Part shown: positions 35,630 through 45,401 of the stretch, piece after piece
How the letters are laid out: each line of letters opens with the position of its first letter
Position numbering within the stretch: position 1 is the first letter of the stretch
DNA from: Acinetobacter guillouiae CIP 63.46
GTDB lineage: Bacteria; Pseudomonadota; Gammaproteobacteria; Pseudomonadales; Moraxellaceae
Direction: 5' to 3'
Assembly: GCF_000368145.1 (NCBI RefSeq)
Contig: NZ_KB849283.1
Location: 1,390,324 to 1,454,323, forward strand
Length of the DNA stretch: 64,000 nt
Program-made: the position numbers and the translations under genes
Notes under the pieces: generated by a model
Databases searched by the model: none
What the model saw: the letters and a program-made list of their open reading frames with translations, nothing else
What the model was told of the DNA's origin: nothing

Positions 35630-36829
35630 CAAGATTTCATTTCCATGTTGGATGATTCGTTTTGCTAAATCACCGCCAAGCCAATACACAATCTCAGAAG
35701 GATGCTCAATATCCCAAGCAATAAAATCCGCCACTTTACCCTGTTCTAATGTGCCATGCGTATCTTGTAAGCCGAGTGCATAAGCAGCATGCGTTGTGAC
35801 ACCTGCGAGTGCTTGTTCTGGTGTTAAACGGAATAATGTACTACCCATATTCAGCATTAAACGTAATGACAAGGCTGGCGATGTTCCTGGATTTAAATCA
35901 CTGGATAATGCGATACGTACACCATGTTGCTGCAAACTATCTAAAGGTGGATACTTGGTTTCTCTCAGAAAATAGAATGCTCCCGGCAATAACACAGCAA
36001 CTGTGCCTGAAGCAGCCATGGCTTTGGCATCAGCTTCAGTCATGTATTCCAAATGATCTGCGGATAAAGCATGGTAACGTGCAGCAAGCGTTGAACCACC
36101 GAGGGACGAAAGTTGTTCTGCATGTAATTTAACAGGTAGGTTTAATGCCTGAGCTGCTTTAAAAACACGTTCAACTTGTGCAGGTGAAAATGCCAAATGC
36201 TCACAGAAAGCATCGACTGCATCGACTAAACCTTCTTGATGCAGTTTGGGTAACATCTCCGTACAGATATGCTCAATATAAGCATCACTTTGATCTTGAT
36301 ACTCAGGTGGCAAAGCATGCGCTGCCAAACACGTACTTTTTACAGTCATCGGTAAAGTTTGAGCGACTTGACGAATCACACGGAGCATTTTACGTTCATT
36401 GCTATAGTCCAGACCATATCCCGACTTAATTTCAATGGTGGTTACACCATCTTTAAGCATACAACGAATACGTTTGAGTGCCGAAGCAAGGAGCTGCTCT
36501 TCGCTTGCTTCTCGTGTTGCTCTTACAGTGCTTGCAATACCACCGCCACTCGCTGCGATTTCCGCATAACTGACACCTTGCAAACGTTTTTCAAACTCAA
36601 CACTGCGATTTCCGCCAAATACACTATGCGTATGACAATCAATTAAACCGGGAGTCACCCATGCGCCATTGAGGTCAATAATCTCAGCATAGTCATCTAC
36701 AGGAACATCTTTTTCTGCGCCAATCCAGTGAATATGTTGTGCTAAAGTGACGATTGCAGCAGATTCAATACTGGAATATTGCCCATCTTGCATGGTTGCA
36801 ACATGACAGTTTGTCCAAAGTTTTTTCAT
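35618..36829 (-). CDS. hutI: Imidazolonepropionase
   Basis: Amidohydrolase that opens the imidazolone ring of 4-imidazolone-5-propanoate to give N-formimino-glutamate. Metal-binding motif [11 protein letters not shown], then [20 protein letters not shown], metal His in [13 protein letters not shown], and the C-terminal [19 protein letters not shown] typical of the family. Of two ATGs (36835 and 36829), the second has GAGGA 7 nt upstream and is chosen, giving 403 aa. Confidence 0.96.
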   Translation of the reverse strand: MKKLWTNCHVATMQDGQYSSIESAAIVTLAQHIHWIGAEKDVPVDDYAEIIDLNGAWVTPGLIDCHTHSVFGGNRSVEFEKRLQGVSYAEIAASGGGIASTVRATREASEEQLLASALKRIRCMLKDGVTTIEIKSGYGLDYSNERKMLRVIRQVAQTLPMTVKSTCLAAHALPPEYQDQSDAYIEHICTEMLPKLHQEGLVDAVDAFCEHLAFSPAQVERVFKAAQALNLPVKLHAEQLSSLGGSTLAARYHALSADHLEYMTEADAKAMAASGTVAVLLPGAFYFLRETKYPPLDSLQQHGVRIALSSDLNPGTSPALSLRLMLNMGSTLFRLTPEQALAGVTTHAAYALGLQDTHGTLEQGKVADFIAWDIEHPSEIVYWLGGDLAKRIIQHGNEILISA

Positions 36830-36843
36830 TGACATTTCCTCTT

Positions 36844-36874
36844 GCTGCTCATGCTTTAATCACGCTTGAGCAGC
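36844..36874 (-). promoter_or_regulatory. Hairpin at the hutT-hutI junction
   Basis: 8-bp stem GCTGCTCA (36844-36851) / TGAGCAGC (36867-36874) in the 52-bp gap between hutT and hutI. No T-run on the minus strand. Confidence 0.45.
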
Positions 36875-36881
36875 TTCAGTA

Positions 36882-38294
36882 TCAGCTTTCCATTTCGATG
36901 TTTTGTTGGAGATCTGGTTTTTCTTTTACTGAATTTTGCTTGGGCTTCACCCATATCGTGTAAGCAATCCAGAGTAAAACTAACCATGTTATACCGACAT
37001 AAAGTGCAGGTCTTGAGTCTGGGAAATATCCCATCATGGCTAAAATAAACAGCATAAATACAATGGCAAATGCAGGTGCATAAGGCCAGCCAATCACAGG
37101 AAAATCTAATGCTTTAATTTCTGATTTAGACAGTTTACGGCGCATACCCACTTGAGAAAGTAAAATCATTAACCATACCCAAACCGTTGCAAATGTTGCA
37201 ATTGAAGCGATGATAATAAATACATTTTCGGGGATCAGATAATTAAGCACGACGCCGACAAGTAACACACCAGCCATCACTACAACAGTCATCCAAGGAA
37301 CACCATTACGTGAGAGTTTCTGGAACACTTGAGGTGCTTGTTTATGCTTAGACATACCATACAGCATACGTCCTGCACCAAATACATCACTATTGATCGC
37401 GGAAATTGCAGCTGTAATCACCACAATATTTAAAACAGTTGCTGCAGATTTGATGCCTAAATTTTCAAAAATTTGTACAAATGGACTGCCTTGGCTACCA
37501 ATTTGATTCCATGGGAAAATCGACATCAATACAAAAATTGTCAGAATATAAAAAAGTAAGATACGTACAGGAACCGCATTAATCGCACGAGGAATCGACG
37601 TTTTCGGATCTTGTGATTCACCCGCTGTAATCCCAATGATTTCGATGCCACCGAATGCAAATACCACAACTGATAAGCAGGCAACTAAACCCATAATCCC
37701 ATTGGGCATAAAACCTTCATGTATCCATAGGTTTTGGATACCTGGTACAAAGCCTGTGTGATCTGCATTAAAGCCGTAGAACATCAGACCAAAACCACCC
37801 AAAATCATGGCAACAATAGCGCTGACCTTGACGATGGATAGCCAGAACTCGACTTCACCAAAGACTTTAACGTGAATCAGGTTAATTGCCCCTAAGAACA
37901 TAATCAGCGATAAAATCCAAATCCATCGTGGCACATCGGGGTACCAAAACCCCATATAGATACCGAAAGCAGTCACGTCAGCCAAGGCGACAATGATCAT
38001 TTCAAAGACGTAGGTCCAACCTGTGGTAAAACCAGCTAAAGGACCAATATAATTTGAGGCATATTCACTAAAAGAACCTGATACGGGGTTATGAACAGCC
38101 ATTTCCCCTAATGCTCGCATCACGATATAAATTGCAATCCCTGCAACCATATAAGCAATTAAAACAGACGGACCTGCCATTTTAATTGCCGTTGCTGATC
38201 CATAGAAAAGCCCCGTGCCAATCGCTGAACCCAATGCCAAAAAGCGGATATGACGGGTGTTTAACCCCCGCTGTAATGTGGAGTGTTGTGACAT
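36882..38294 (-). CDS. hutT: Histidine permease (amino acid-polyamine family)
   Basis: 470-aa cytoplasmic-membrane transporter of the amino acid/polyamine/organocation superfamily. It has 12 predicted helices, the N-terminal [20 protein letters not shown] signature and [20 protein letters not shown] in the fifth to sixth helix region. It is closest in style to ProY/HutT permeases. Its position inside the hut operon supports histidine, or urocanate, as substrate (inference). The ATG at 38294 has TTGGAG upstream; the longer frame begins at TTG. Confidence 0.9.
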   Translation of the reverse strand: MSQHSTLQRGLNTRHIRFLALGSAIGTGLFYGSATAIKMAGPSVLIAYMVAGIAIYIVMRALGEMAVHNPVSGSFSEYASNYIGPLAGFTTGWTYVFEMIIVALADVTAFGIYMGFWYPDVPRWIWILSLIMFLGAINLIHVKVFGEVEFWLSIVKVSAIVAMILGGFGLMFYGFNADHTGFVPGIQNLWIHEGFMPNGIMGLVACLSVVVFAFGGIEIIGITAGESQDPKTSIPRAINAVPVRILLFYILTIFVLMSIFPWNQIGSQGSPFVQIFENLGIKSAATVLNIVVITAAISAINSDVFGAGRMLYGMSKHKQAPQVFQKLSRNGVPWMTVVVMAGVLLVGVVLNYLIPENVFIIIASIATFATVWVWLMILLSQVGMRRKLSKSEIKALDFPVIGWPYAPAFAIVFMLFILAMMGYFPDSRPALYVGITWLVLLWIAYTIWVKPKQNSVKEKPDLQQNIEMES

Positions 38295-38330
38295 TATAAT
38301 CTCCAATCCTTGAGGAAATTTAGTTAGATT

Positions 38331-38349
38331 CGGTCACTCCATGTGACCG
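38331..38349 (-). promoter_or_regulatory. Hairpin at the hutH-hutT junction
   Basis: Perfect 7-bp stem CGGTCAC (38331-38337) / GTGACCG (38343-38349), loop TCCAT, 10 nt after the hutH stop on the transcribed strand. The T-run is on the opposite strand, so it is not a leftward terminator. Confidence 0.5.
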
Positions 38350-38358
38350 TTTTATTGA

Positions 38359-39897
38359 TCACACTTCAGACAAGCTCGGTAATAGCTTCGCAATGAGCAA
38401 TTCGTTCAGGCAACCACTTGCGAGCAATTCACTTGCTTGTTCGATATCTGGCGCGAAGAAACGATCTTCACTGTAATACGCCACTTGATCACGCAGAATT
38501 TTGCGGGCACGTTCAAGTTTAGGAGAGCTTTTCAATCCTTCACGGAAATCAAGTCCTTGACATGCACCTAACCACTCAACTGCAAGAATGCCGCGAACGT
38601 TATCAGCCATATACCACAAGCGTTTTCCTGCATTAGGCGCCATGGAAACATGGTCTTCCTGATTTGCAGAGGTCGGTAAACTATCAACACTGGCAGGATG
38701 TGCAAGTGCTTTATTGTCACTGGCCAACGCAGCGGCTGTTACTTGAGCAATCATAAAGCCCGAATTCACCCCACCATTGGCAACCAAAAATGGAGGAAGC
38801 TGTGACATATGGCGATCCATCATCATGGAAACACGACGTTCAGACAGTGAGCCAATCTCAGCAATCGCTAAGGCCAAATTATCAGCAGCCATTGCAACGG
38901 GTTCAGCATGGAAGTTACCTGCTGAGATTACGTCACCTTCTGCCGCAAACACCAATGGGTTATCTGAAACTGCATTCGACTCAATCGCTAATACTTCTGC
39001 TGCTTGACGAATTTGCGTTAAACAAGCCCCCATCACTTGAGGTTGGCAACGCAGTGAATACGGGTCTTGAACCTTGCTACAATCTTCATGTGAATGAGCG
39101 ATTTCACTTGATTCAGTCAATAAGTCACGATATGCAGCGGCAACATCAATTTGACCACGCTGACCACGAACTTCATGGACACGTGCATCAAATGGTGCAC
39201 GTGAACCGAGCATAGCCTCAACGCTTAATCCACCACAAACGGTCGCAGCAGCAAATAAATCTTCTGCTTCAAATAGACCACGTAATGCGTATGCTGTTGA
39301 AACCTGAGTACCATTTAAAAGTGCCAAACCTTCTTTAGCCGCTAAAGTAATAGGTTCTAAACCTGCAATTTTAAGTGCATCCACTGCTGGTAACCATTCC
39401 CCTTTATAGCGTGCTTTACTTTCACCGAGTAAAACCAGAGACATATGTGCAAGGGGTGCCAAGTCACCAGAAGCGCCGACTGAACCTTTTAATGGAATAT
39501 GCGGATAGACTTCTGCATTGATCAAGGCAAGGATTGCATCAATCACTTTAGGACGGATACCAGAAAACCCACGTGCCAAACTATTGGCCTTTAACAACAT
39601 AATTAAGCGAACCATCGCATCATCTAAAGGTACGCCCACACCAGCGGCATGAGAAAGTACCAATGAGCGTTGTAATTGTTCTAAGTCTTCAGGGGCAATT
39701 TTACTTGAAGCGAGTAAGCCAAAACCAGTATTGATTCCGTAAGCTGTGCGTCCTTCATTCACAATTTTTTCGACACACGCAACACTTGCATTGATGCCAG
39801 CATAAGCACTGTCATCCAGTTTAACTTTAATTGGATTTAAATACGCTTGGCGAAGATCTGCGAGTGTGAGCTTGCCTGGTTGAATTAAGAGTTCCAT
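38359..39897 (-). CDS. hutH: Histidine ammonia-lyase
   Basis: First enzyme of histidine catabolism: eliminates ammonia from L-histidine to give urocanate. It has the self-made MIO cofactor triad Ala-Ser-Gly at residues 142-144 in [14 protein letters not shown]. Other family blocks are [13 protein letters not shown] and [15 protein letters not shown]. 512 aa is normal. The ATG is preceded by AGGACG. Lies between hutU and hutT. Confidence 0.98.
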   Translation of the reverse strand: MELLIQPGKLTLADLRQAYLNPIKVKLDDSAYAGINASVACVEKIVNEGRTAYGINTGFGLLASSKIAPEDLEQLQRSLVLSHAAGVGVPLDDAMVRLIMLLKANSLARGFSGIRPKVIDAILALINAEVYPHIPLKGSVGASGDLAPLAHMSLVLLGESKARYKGEWLPAVDALKIAGLEPITLAAKEGLALLNGTQVSTAYALRGLFEAEDLFAAATVCGGLSVEAMLGSRAPFDARVHEVRGQRGQIDVAAAYRDLLTESSEIAHSHEDCSKVQDPYSLRCQPQVMGACLTQIRQAAEVLAIESNAVSDNPLVFAAEGDVISAGNFHAEPVAMAADNLALAIAEIGSLSERRVSMMMDRHMSQLPPFLVANGGVNSGFMIAQVTAAALASDNKALAHPASVDSLPTSANQEDHVSMAPNAGKRLWYMADNVRGILAVEWLGACQGLDFREGLKSSPKLERARKILRDQVAYYSEDRFFAPDIEQASELLASGCLNELLIAKLLPSLSEV

Positions 39898-39929
39898 TTT
39901 GACGTCCTGTTTTGCGCTATATTGTTCTC

Positions 39930-39967
39930 TTACGATGCCGTTTACACAATTGCAAAAAGCATCGTAA
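39930..39967 (-). promoter_or_regulatory. Hairpin at the hutU-hutH junction
   Basis: Perfect 9-bp stem TTACGATGC (39930-39938) / GCATCGTAA (39959-39967) with a 20-nt loop, in the 82-bp gap between hutU and hutH. No T-run, so transcription probably continues. Confidence 0.5.
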
Positions 39968-39979
39968 TGTCCATGTCTT

Positions 39980-41656
39980 TTATTTGGTGATCATCGGCAA
40001 GTTCAAACCTTGCGCTTTGGCACATTCAACGGCGATATCATAACCAGCATCTGCATGACGCATTACGCCTGTTGCTGGGTCATTGGTCAACACACGAGCA
40101 ATACGTGCTGCTGCTTCATCCGTACCATCACAAACAATCACGACACCTGAGTGTTGAGAGAAGCCCATTCCTACACCACCACCGTGATGTAATGAAACCC
40201 AAGTCGCACCACCTGCTGTATTAAGTAAAGCATTCAGCAATGGCCAATCAGATACAGCATCAGAACCATCTTGCATTGCTTCAGTTTCACGGTTTGGACT
40301 GGAAACTGAGCCTGAGTCTAAATGATCGCGACCTATGACGATTGGTGCTGAAAGCTCACCACTACGTACCATTTCGTTAAATGCCAGACCTAATTTTGCA
40401 CGCAAGCCTAAACCAACCCAGCAAATACGTGCTGGTAAGCCTTGGAAGCTAATCCGTTCTCTTGCCATGTCTAACCAACGATGTAAATGTTCATCGTCTG
40501 GAATCAATTCTTTAACTTTTGCATCTGTTTTATAGATATCTTCAGGGTCACCTGAAAGTGCAACCCAACGGAATGGTCCAATACCACGACAGAATAATGG
40601 GCGGATATAGGCAGGTACAAAACCTGGGAAATCAAATGCGTTTTCTACGCCTTCTTCCTGCGCCATTTGACGAATATTATTGCCATAGTCAAAGGTTGGA
40701 ACACCCATTTTTTGGAAATCCAACATCGCTTGTACATGCTTTGCCATAGATTGTTTTGCAGCTTTTACCACTGCTTCTGGCTCAGTTTTGGCACGTTGAC
40801 GATATTCTTCCCATGTCCAACCAATTGGTAAATAGCCATTGAGAGGATCATGTGCACTGGTTTGATCCGTCACCATGTCCGGATGAACACCACGGCGAAT
40901 CAATTCAGGTAAAATCTCAGCTGCATTGCCATGTAGCGCAATCGAAATCACTTTGCCTTCTTTGGTATAACGATCAATTCGCGCTAAAGCATCATCTAAA
41001 TCTGTGGCTTGCTCATCGACATAACGTGTACGTAAACGGAAATCAATACTGGCTTGCTGGCATTCGATATTGAGCGAGCATGCACCTGCCAATGTCGCAG
41101 CTAAAGGCTGAGCCCCTCCCATTCCACCTAAACCAGCAGTCAACACCCAACGACCTGTTAAGTCACCGTTGTAGTGCTGGCGACCAGCTTCAACAAAAGT
41201 TTCATAGGTGCCTTGTACAATGCCTTGGCTGCCGATATAGATCCAAGAACCTGCGGTCATTTGGCCATACATTGCCAAGCCTTTAGCATCTAGCTCGTTG
41301 AAATGTTGCCAATTTGCCCAATGTGGAACTAAGTTTGAATTGGCAATAAGAACACGTGGTGCATCTTTATGTGTTTTGAACACACCAACTGGTTTACCTG
41401 ATTGAACCAATAAAGTTTCGTCATTTTCTAAAGTTTTAAGTGTTTCAACAATCTTGTCATAACATTCCCAATTACGTGCAGCACGACCAATACCACCGTA
41501 AACAACAAGCTCTTTTGGATTCTCTGCGACATCAGGATCAAGATTATTCATCAACATACGCAGTGGAGCTTCAGTCAACCAACTTTTTGCATTGAGCTTA
41601 GTACCACGAGGTGCGCGAATTTCTACATCACGAAATTTTGTTGTCGTTGTTGTCAC
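39980..41656 (-). CDS. hutU: Urocanate hydratase
   Basis: Adds water to urocanate using tightly bound NAD to give imidazolonepropionate. Highly conserved family blocks include [18 protein letters not shown], the NAD-binding [19 protein letters not shown], and [20 protein letters not shown] (conserved Cys and nearby active-site residues). The start is GTG at 41656: AGGAG lies 7 nt upstream and it produces the usual [16 protein letters not shown] beginning, 558 aa. The longer frame from TTG 41716 is rejected. First gene of the catabolic operon. Confidence 0.97.
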   Translation of the reverse strand: MTTTTTKFRDVEIRAPRGTKLNAKSWLTEAPLRMLMNNLDPDVAENPKELVVYGGIGRAARNWECYDKIVETLKTLENDETLLVQSGKPVGVFKTHKDAPRVLIANSNLVPHWANWQHFNELDAKGLAMYGQMTAGSWIYIGSQGIVQGTYETFVEAGRQHYNGDLTGRWVLTAGLGGMGGAQPLAATLAGACSLNIECQQASIDFRLRTRYVDEQATDLDDALARIDRYTKEGKVISIALHGNAAEILPELIRRGVHPDMVTDQTSAHDPLNGYLPIGWTWEEYRQRAKTEPEAVVKAAKQSMAKHVQAMLDFQKMGVPTFDYGNNIRQMAQEEGVENAFDFPGFVPAYIRPLFCRGIGPFRWVALSGDPEDIYKTDAKVKELIPDDEHLHRWLDMARERISFQGLPARICWVGLGLRAKLGLAFNEMVRSGELSAPIVIGRDHLDSGSVSSPNRETEAMQDGSDAVSDWPLLNALLNTAGGATWVSLHHGGGVGMGFSQHSGVVIVCDGTDEAAARIARVLTNDPATGVMRHADAGYDIAVECAKAQGLNLPMITK

Positions 41657-41844
41657 AATAGGACTCCTTCCTTTGAGTTTAAACCAGCAAATTAAACTGC
41701 ATTCACTGTATAGCAATGTACTAACTTATATATACATCTATATACTACACAAATCTTTAATATTGAAAAGATGCTTTTTAAATTATTTTTAAAAAAATTT
41801 ATAAACATATAAAATAAATAGATTTATTTTTCATAAAAACAAAA
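41657..41844 (-). promoter_or_regulatory. hutU promoter region with candidate HutC operator
   Basis: Very AT-rich gap upstream of hutU. The segment 41725-41738 (CTTATATATACATC) matches 11 of 14 bases of a CTTGTATATACAAG palindrome, the symmetric form seen upstream of hutC, so it is a candidate HutC site. The promoter for hutUHTIG-gdhA must lie here because a terminator separates it from hutD. Confidence 0.5.
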
Positions 41845-41875
41845 AAACGCAGACAACTTAAGGTTGTATGCGTTT
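41845..41875 (-). terminator. Terminator of hutCD
   Basis: Stem 41845-41857 / 41863-41875 (12 of 13 positions pair, loop TTAAG), followed on the minus strand by a T7 run. It lies 18 nt past the hutD stop and isolates hutCD from the hutU operon. Confidence 0.88.
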
Positions 41876-41893
41876 AAGTAAAATCAATAAAAT

Positions 41894-42475
41894 TTAGATT
41901 TTTGTGAGTTGTATTAGACAAGTTTGCTTTAAAAATTGCTGATTTAATGTGATAGCTTGCAATGATTTTTCATCTTCGAGTTTAAGACTGTCCTGATGTT
42001 CCAAATGAAAAATCTGTTGACCAATTTCGATAACTAACACCTCAACACTCTGATTAAAAATAAACATCACGTCAGATAATATGGGTATTTCTAAGGCTTC
42101 TGGAGAGAAAATCCACTGATACTGTGCATCAAACTTTTTTGGATTATAAATCAAATTAAAATCGCGAATGTGCCCTGCCAGCAATTCACAACTGACCACG
42201 CTGTCTCCACGAAACTCGACGGACTGCAATGTTTTTAAATGCTTAAAATCATCATCTATACGCAGTGAAAGACCTTGACCTTCCAATACCGTCAAAAAGC
42301 GATTCATCCCATTAAACTTGGAAAAATCACCTGATGTTTTCACATCGGCCATCGAAATCCGCCAATCAAACTCAGCTAAGCTTTCACCGACACTACGGGC
42401 GATTTCAAGCGTATAGCCTTCGCCATTTTTCCATCGCATTTTTTTGTAATGGCTGGCTTTTAAAAGCTCAATCAT
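41894..42475 (-). CDS. hutD: HutD family protein
   Basis: 193-aa cupin-like protein found in hut loci of many proteobacteria; in Pseudomonas it has been proposed to limit or sense histidine/urocanate use, but the mechanism is open. It matches the family in the N-terminal KMRWKNGEGYTLEIARS and in FDWRISMADVKTSGDFSKF and GMNRFLTVLEGQGLSL. Its start codon overlaps the hutC stop (ATGA), so translation is coupled. A strong terminator follows. Confidence 0.88.
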   Translation of the reverse strand: MIELLKASHYKKMRWKNGEGYTLEIARSVGESLAEFDWRISMADVKTSGDFSKFNGMNRFLTVLEGQGLSLRIDDDFKHLKTLQSVEFRGDSVVSCELLAGHIRDFNLIYNPKKFDAQYQWIFSPEALEIPILSDVMFIFNQSVEVLVIEIGQQIFHLEHQDSLKLEDEKSLQAITLNQQFLKQTCLIQLTKI

Positions 42476-43224
42476 TGGGTAAATTTACCTTCCAAATAAT
42501 AGCGACTGCCAGGATAAATCAGTCTTGCACTAGAAATCAGTTGTTTATTGGACCATGTCCTACGACGGATCAATAAACAAGGCTCTGTTTTATTGATTTT
42601 TAACCATTTACATTCTTGTGCTGAAGCAAGAATCGCCGTAACCACATGCTCACCTTCAGTAACAGGTGCTTTTGACATTAAATAGGCATTAGGCGTGATA
42701 GTTTTAAAATCTTGTGCCAAATAATCTGGAATCAGTACGGGATCAACTAAACGATCTTCGATCTGCACAGGCACATCATTTTCATAATGCACAATGATCG
42801 AGTGAAATAAGCGTTGTCCTTCTCGAATTTGCATTAACCGACTTTGTTCTTCATTGGCTTGAATTTGTTCAAGTACCAATACTTCAGCATGATGTTTATG
42901 ATTTCTCGCAATAATTTCTTCTGCAATATTGTTCACATGAAATAATGCTGTACGACCTTGTCCTTCAGCGACAAAAGACCCTACACCTTGTATACGGACT
43001 AATAAGCCTTCACTGGTCAGTTCGCGCAATGCCCGATTGACTGTCATACGACTACAGCCTAGTAAATTCACCAACTCACTTTCTGAAGGAATTTTTTTAT
43101 TTACAGTCCAGGTTCCTTCATAAATTTTTTGTGAAATCATTTGCTTCACGCGCAAATACAAAGGAACAGGACTATCTTCTTCTAGAGATAAGTCTAGATC
43201 ATTGTGCTTTGACGCTCTTGACAT
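42472..43224 (-). CDS. hutC: Histidine utilisation repressor
   Basis: 250-aa GntR/HutC-family repressor that leaves DNA when urocanate binds. N-terminal winged helix (LYLRVKQMISQKIYEGTWTV, SESELVNLLGCSRMTVNRAL) and a C-terminal UbiC-like effector domain (residues about 95-245). A perfect palindrome TTGTATATACAA 53 bp upstream of its start suggests autoregulation. Overlaps hutD by 4 nt. Confidence 0.95.
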   Translation of the reverse strand: MSRASKHNDLDLSLEEDSPVPLYLRVKQMISQKIYEGTWTVNKKIPSESELVNLLGCSRMTVNRALRELTSEGLLVRIQGVGSFVAEGQGRTALFHVNNIAEEIIARNHKHHAEVLVLEQIQANEEQSRLMQIREGQRLFHSIIVHYENDVPVQIEDRLVDPVLIPDYLAQDFKTITPNAYLMSKAPVTEGEHVVTAILASAQECKWLKINKTEPCLLIRRRTWSNKQLISSARLIYPGSRYYLEGKFTQ

Positions 43225-43277
43225 TGGCTAAAACTCATACAAAATATTCAAATCATTGTAGCTTGAGTCGATGTTAT

Positions 43278-43289
43278 TTGTATATACAA
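43278..43289. promoter_or_regulatory. Candidate HutC operator
   Basis: Perfect 12-bp palindrome TTGTATATACAA, followed at once by a partial second site (CTATACAAAT). HutC-family repressors bind symmetric TGTATA-type sites. The position 53 bp upstream of hutC fits autoregulation. Direct binding is an inference. Confidence 0.6.
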
Positions 43290-43414
43290 GCCTATACAAA
43301 TAATCATGATAAAAATATCCATTACTCATCAATGGCATTCCAACTTATATCAATTTACTCATTTTGCTTTTGCATCATTTAATCATAGATGGTGTAGCGG
43401 TCACCCAACGAATA

Positions 43415-43500
43415 TTAATCGGCTTTGTTTGCAGCGCAAGGTTTGACTTCGTCTACGCAAAAGAATTTAAACTTTAAATGTAAAGTGTGGCTGTGTAAGT
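43415..43500. repeat. Composite repeat, inverted partial copy 2
   Basis: The reverse complement matches 32801-32895: both read, with gaps, CTTACA...CCACA, AAAGTTTAAAT, TTGCGTAG and CAAACCTTGCGCTGCAAAC. The three-hairpin right part of copy 1 is missing. It shows the element is dispersed and can be inverted. Confidence 0.6.
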
Positions 43501-43559
43501 TTTATTCTCATCAGCTAGGTTTTTAAATCCCTTTTGCTAAGTTTTTACTCAGATTGTTT

Positions 43560-43616
43560 GAATCCTCCCCCATGCAAAGTTAATACTTCTCACCTTTTTT
43601 AAAGGAGGGAGTTTTT
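43560..43616. repeat. C-rich / AGGAGGGAG intergenic repeat
   Basis: AATCCTCCCCCA on the left and AAAGGAGGGAG on the right form an imperfect inverted repeat around a 30-nt centre, with an internal CCTTTTTTAAAGG. A similar pair (C10T7 and AAGGAGGGAGATT) lies at 59219-59280. Such C-rich/G-rich flanks look like a dispersed family. Confidence 0.45.
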
Positions 43617-43671
43617 CGTTACTCAAATAAATTGAGTTTAACCATACAGCGTTTTGCTATCGCGTGGCGAC

Positions 43672-43703
43672 ATAAATAAGGAGGCAAAAGCCTCCTTATT
43701 TAT
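43672..43703 (-). terminator. Terminator of the tpsA-tpsB operon
   Basis: Perfect 14-bp stem (43672-43685 with 43690-43703, loop AAAA), starting 10 nt past the tpsB stop. The GC core GGAGGC/GCCTCC makes it strong. Confidence 0.85.
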
Positions 43704-43712
43704 TCAATCAAA

Positions 43713-45398
43713 TTAGAAAGTCTTTCTTAAACTCAACCAGTACTGGTGATTATCGCGGTCTTGCAACTGCTCTGGCGTATTTCCAATTGGAAAGGCAACT
43801 TCTGCATTGGCTTGAATATTCCACGCACTCGTCCAGTTCAAACCTAAACCTGCACTACTGATTTGAACTTGATTATCGCCTGTCACACCTGCCCAACGCT
43901 TAGCATTTAACGTGACTTCTGCTGTATCGATAAATACTTTCGCTGTTAGCTGATGCTTTGCATCGGCAAATAAACTTTGTCTCAGTTCTGCCGTGGCCAA
44001 ATAACCTGTAGAGCCTGCAAATTGACTCGATTCATAACCACGCACATTAAATGGACCACCACCTAGATATTGCTCTGCACTGTCTAGATTATAAGGACTG
44101 TATTGTCCATAAATTCCCAAATATCCTTGCGTGCCCTTATTGCTCAGATTTTGTAAGCGTGACAGATTCAATGTAGCACTATAGTAGTCTCCAGCTGTCT
44201 TCGCTGTTTGCGCATCTAAAGCAGCGGCATCATCATTTTTAAATTTCACACGACCATAACTAGTTGAAGCACCATATTGGGTTAAACCTCCACCCAAGAA
44301 TTGATCAAACTGCGAGCCATCCAGTCGGGCAGTCACCACATCAATATTTCGATGTTTGTAATATTGATTGAGCTGAATATCATCTTTCAGTTGTTTATGA
44401 TCGTATTGTAAGCTGAGAAGGACTTCTGCATTGTTGGTCAGTAAGGCAGGTTGGCTAATGAATACACTACTTTGTGCAGCACTCCCTTCTGCGCCAATGT
44501 TTTTTAGCTCTTTTCCAAGTTCATAATCTAGATAAGAATAACTTGCGCCTGCCCGAGTACCCATTCCTGTAAAGGTAAAGGCATAACCCACGCGCCCGTA
44601 GTTCATGCGTTTGCCTGCAGTCATCACATCTAAGCTTAGTTCATCACCTAAGCCGGCAAGGTTGTTGGCAGAAATTCCAGCGGTTCCACGCACTTGACTG
44701 GTATAACGATTACCAAAGTTATCTGCGCCAATATAACCATTCAACATGGCTGCATTTTGTACTTCAACATTGAGTTGGCTACTTCCGACTGTTGCACCAG
44801 GGGTCAAAACATTTCGGGTATTGACTCCATTTAAACGATTGAGCAGTTTGAGTTGTTGTTGCATCTGGTCACTGTTGATGCGCTCACCTTGTTTAAGTGG
44901 CGCAACGGTTTGTTCAATCAGCCAGTTTTGCGTTCGACTTTGATTATCAATCTGAGTTTGATCATAATACGCTTCGAGTACATTGATACGTACTACGCCC
45001 TGACTTAGATTCTGCTGAGGCAGATAAGCTCGGCTATATGCATAGCCCTGTTGTTGGTAGTAAGTGGTAATCTTTTGCGCAACTTGCCAGAGTTGCTGAA
45101 GACTCAGTTGTTTACCTTCGGCATCCGCCACTAAGTGATGCAATTGCGCTGTACTAAAACGACTATTTCCAGTGATTTCAATTTTGCGTACAGGAATTTG
45201 TATATCAGGTGAATTAGGTACGTTATTACTTGCTGAACTTTCTACCTGAACAGCAGCCTGTGGTTCAAGACTTTGTCCTTGTTGCTGTTGTTGTAACAGT
45301 TGACCCGCATTAGGTGCTGGCGCTGCATAGTTACTGCTGGTCAAAAGCATCAGACAAGCAGCTACAGATATTGCCAATATATTATGTTGTTGTTTCAT
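43713..45398 (-). CDS. Two-partner secretion outer-membrane transporter (TpsB, FhaC/ShlB family)
   Basis: 561-aa Omp85-superfamily pore that exports the large TpsA protein encoded just upstream. Signal peptide at about residues 1-26 (AISVAACLMLLTSSNYAAPA), a Gln-rich linker, POTRA domains (about 70-220, including VRKIEITGNSRFSTAQLHHL and GYAYSRAYLPQQNLSQG), then a beta-barrel with the conserved VRGYESSQFAG motif and a C-terminal Phe. The ATG at 45398 begins 3 nt after the tpsA stop with GGGGAG upstream. The longer frame by one codon starts at TTG and is rejected. The GlyGly-CTERM proteins of the window are not its substrates. Confidence 0.95.
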   Translation of the reverse strand: MKQQHNILAISVAACLMLLTSSNYAAPAPNAGQLLQQQQQGQSLEPQAAVQVESSASNNVPNSPDIQIPVRKIEITGNSRFSTAQLHHLVADAEGKQLSLQQLWQVAQKITTYYQQQGYAYSRAYLPQQNLSQGVVRINVLEAYYDQTQIDNQSRTQNWLIEQTVAPLKQGERINSDQMQQQLKLLNRLNGVNTRNVLTPGATVGSSQLNVEVQNAAMLNGYIGADNFGNRYTSQVRGTAGISANNLAGLGDELSLDVMTAGKRMNYGRVGYAFTFTGMGTRAGASYSYLDYELGKELKNIGAEGSAAQSSVFISQPALLTNNAEVLLSLQYDHKQLKDDIQLNQYYKHRNIDVVTARLDGSQFDQFLGGGLTQYGASTSYGRVKFKNDDAAALDAQTAKTAGDYYSATLNLSRLQNLSNKGTQGYLGIYGQYSPYNLDSAEQYLGGGPFNVRGYESSQFAGSTGYLATAELRQSLFADAKHQLTAKVFIDTAEVTLNAKRWAGVTGDNQVQISSAGLGLNWTSAWNIQANAEVAFPIGNTPEQLQDRDNHQYWLSLRKTF

Positions 45399-45401
45399 CA
45401 A

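Larger units (their letters stand above)
43225..43712. other. Intergenic region hutC / tpsB with repeats
   Basis: About 490 bp without a gene: the hutC promoter and operator at the left, an inverted copy of a dispersed repeat (43415-43500), a C-rich/AGGAGGGAG inverted element (about 43560-43616), and the tpsB terminator at the right. Confidence 0.5.

Noticed and set aside
38777-39215. Plus-strand open frames of 76 and 141 codons opposite hutH
   Set aside because: They lie wholly within the well-supported hutH gene on the other strand, and their translations are low-complexity mirror reads.
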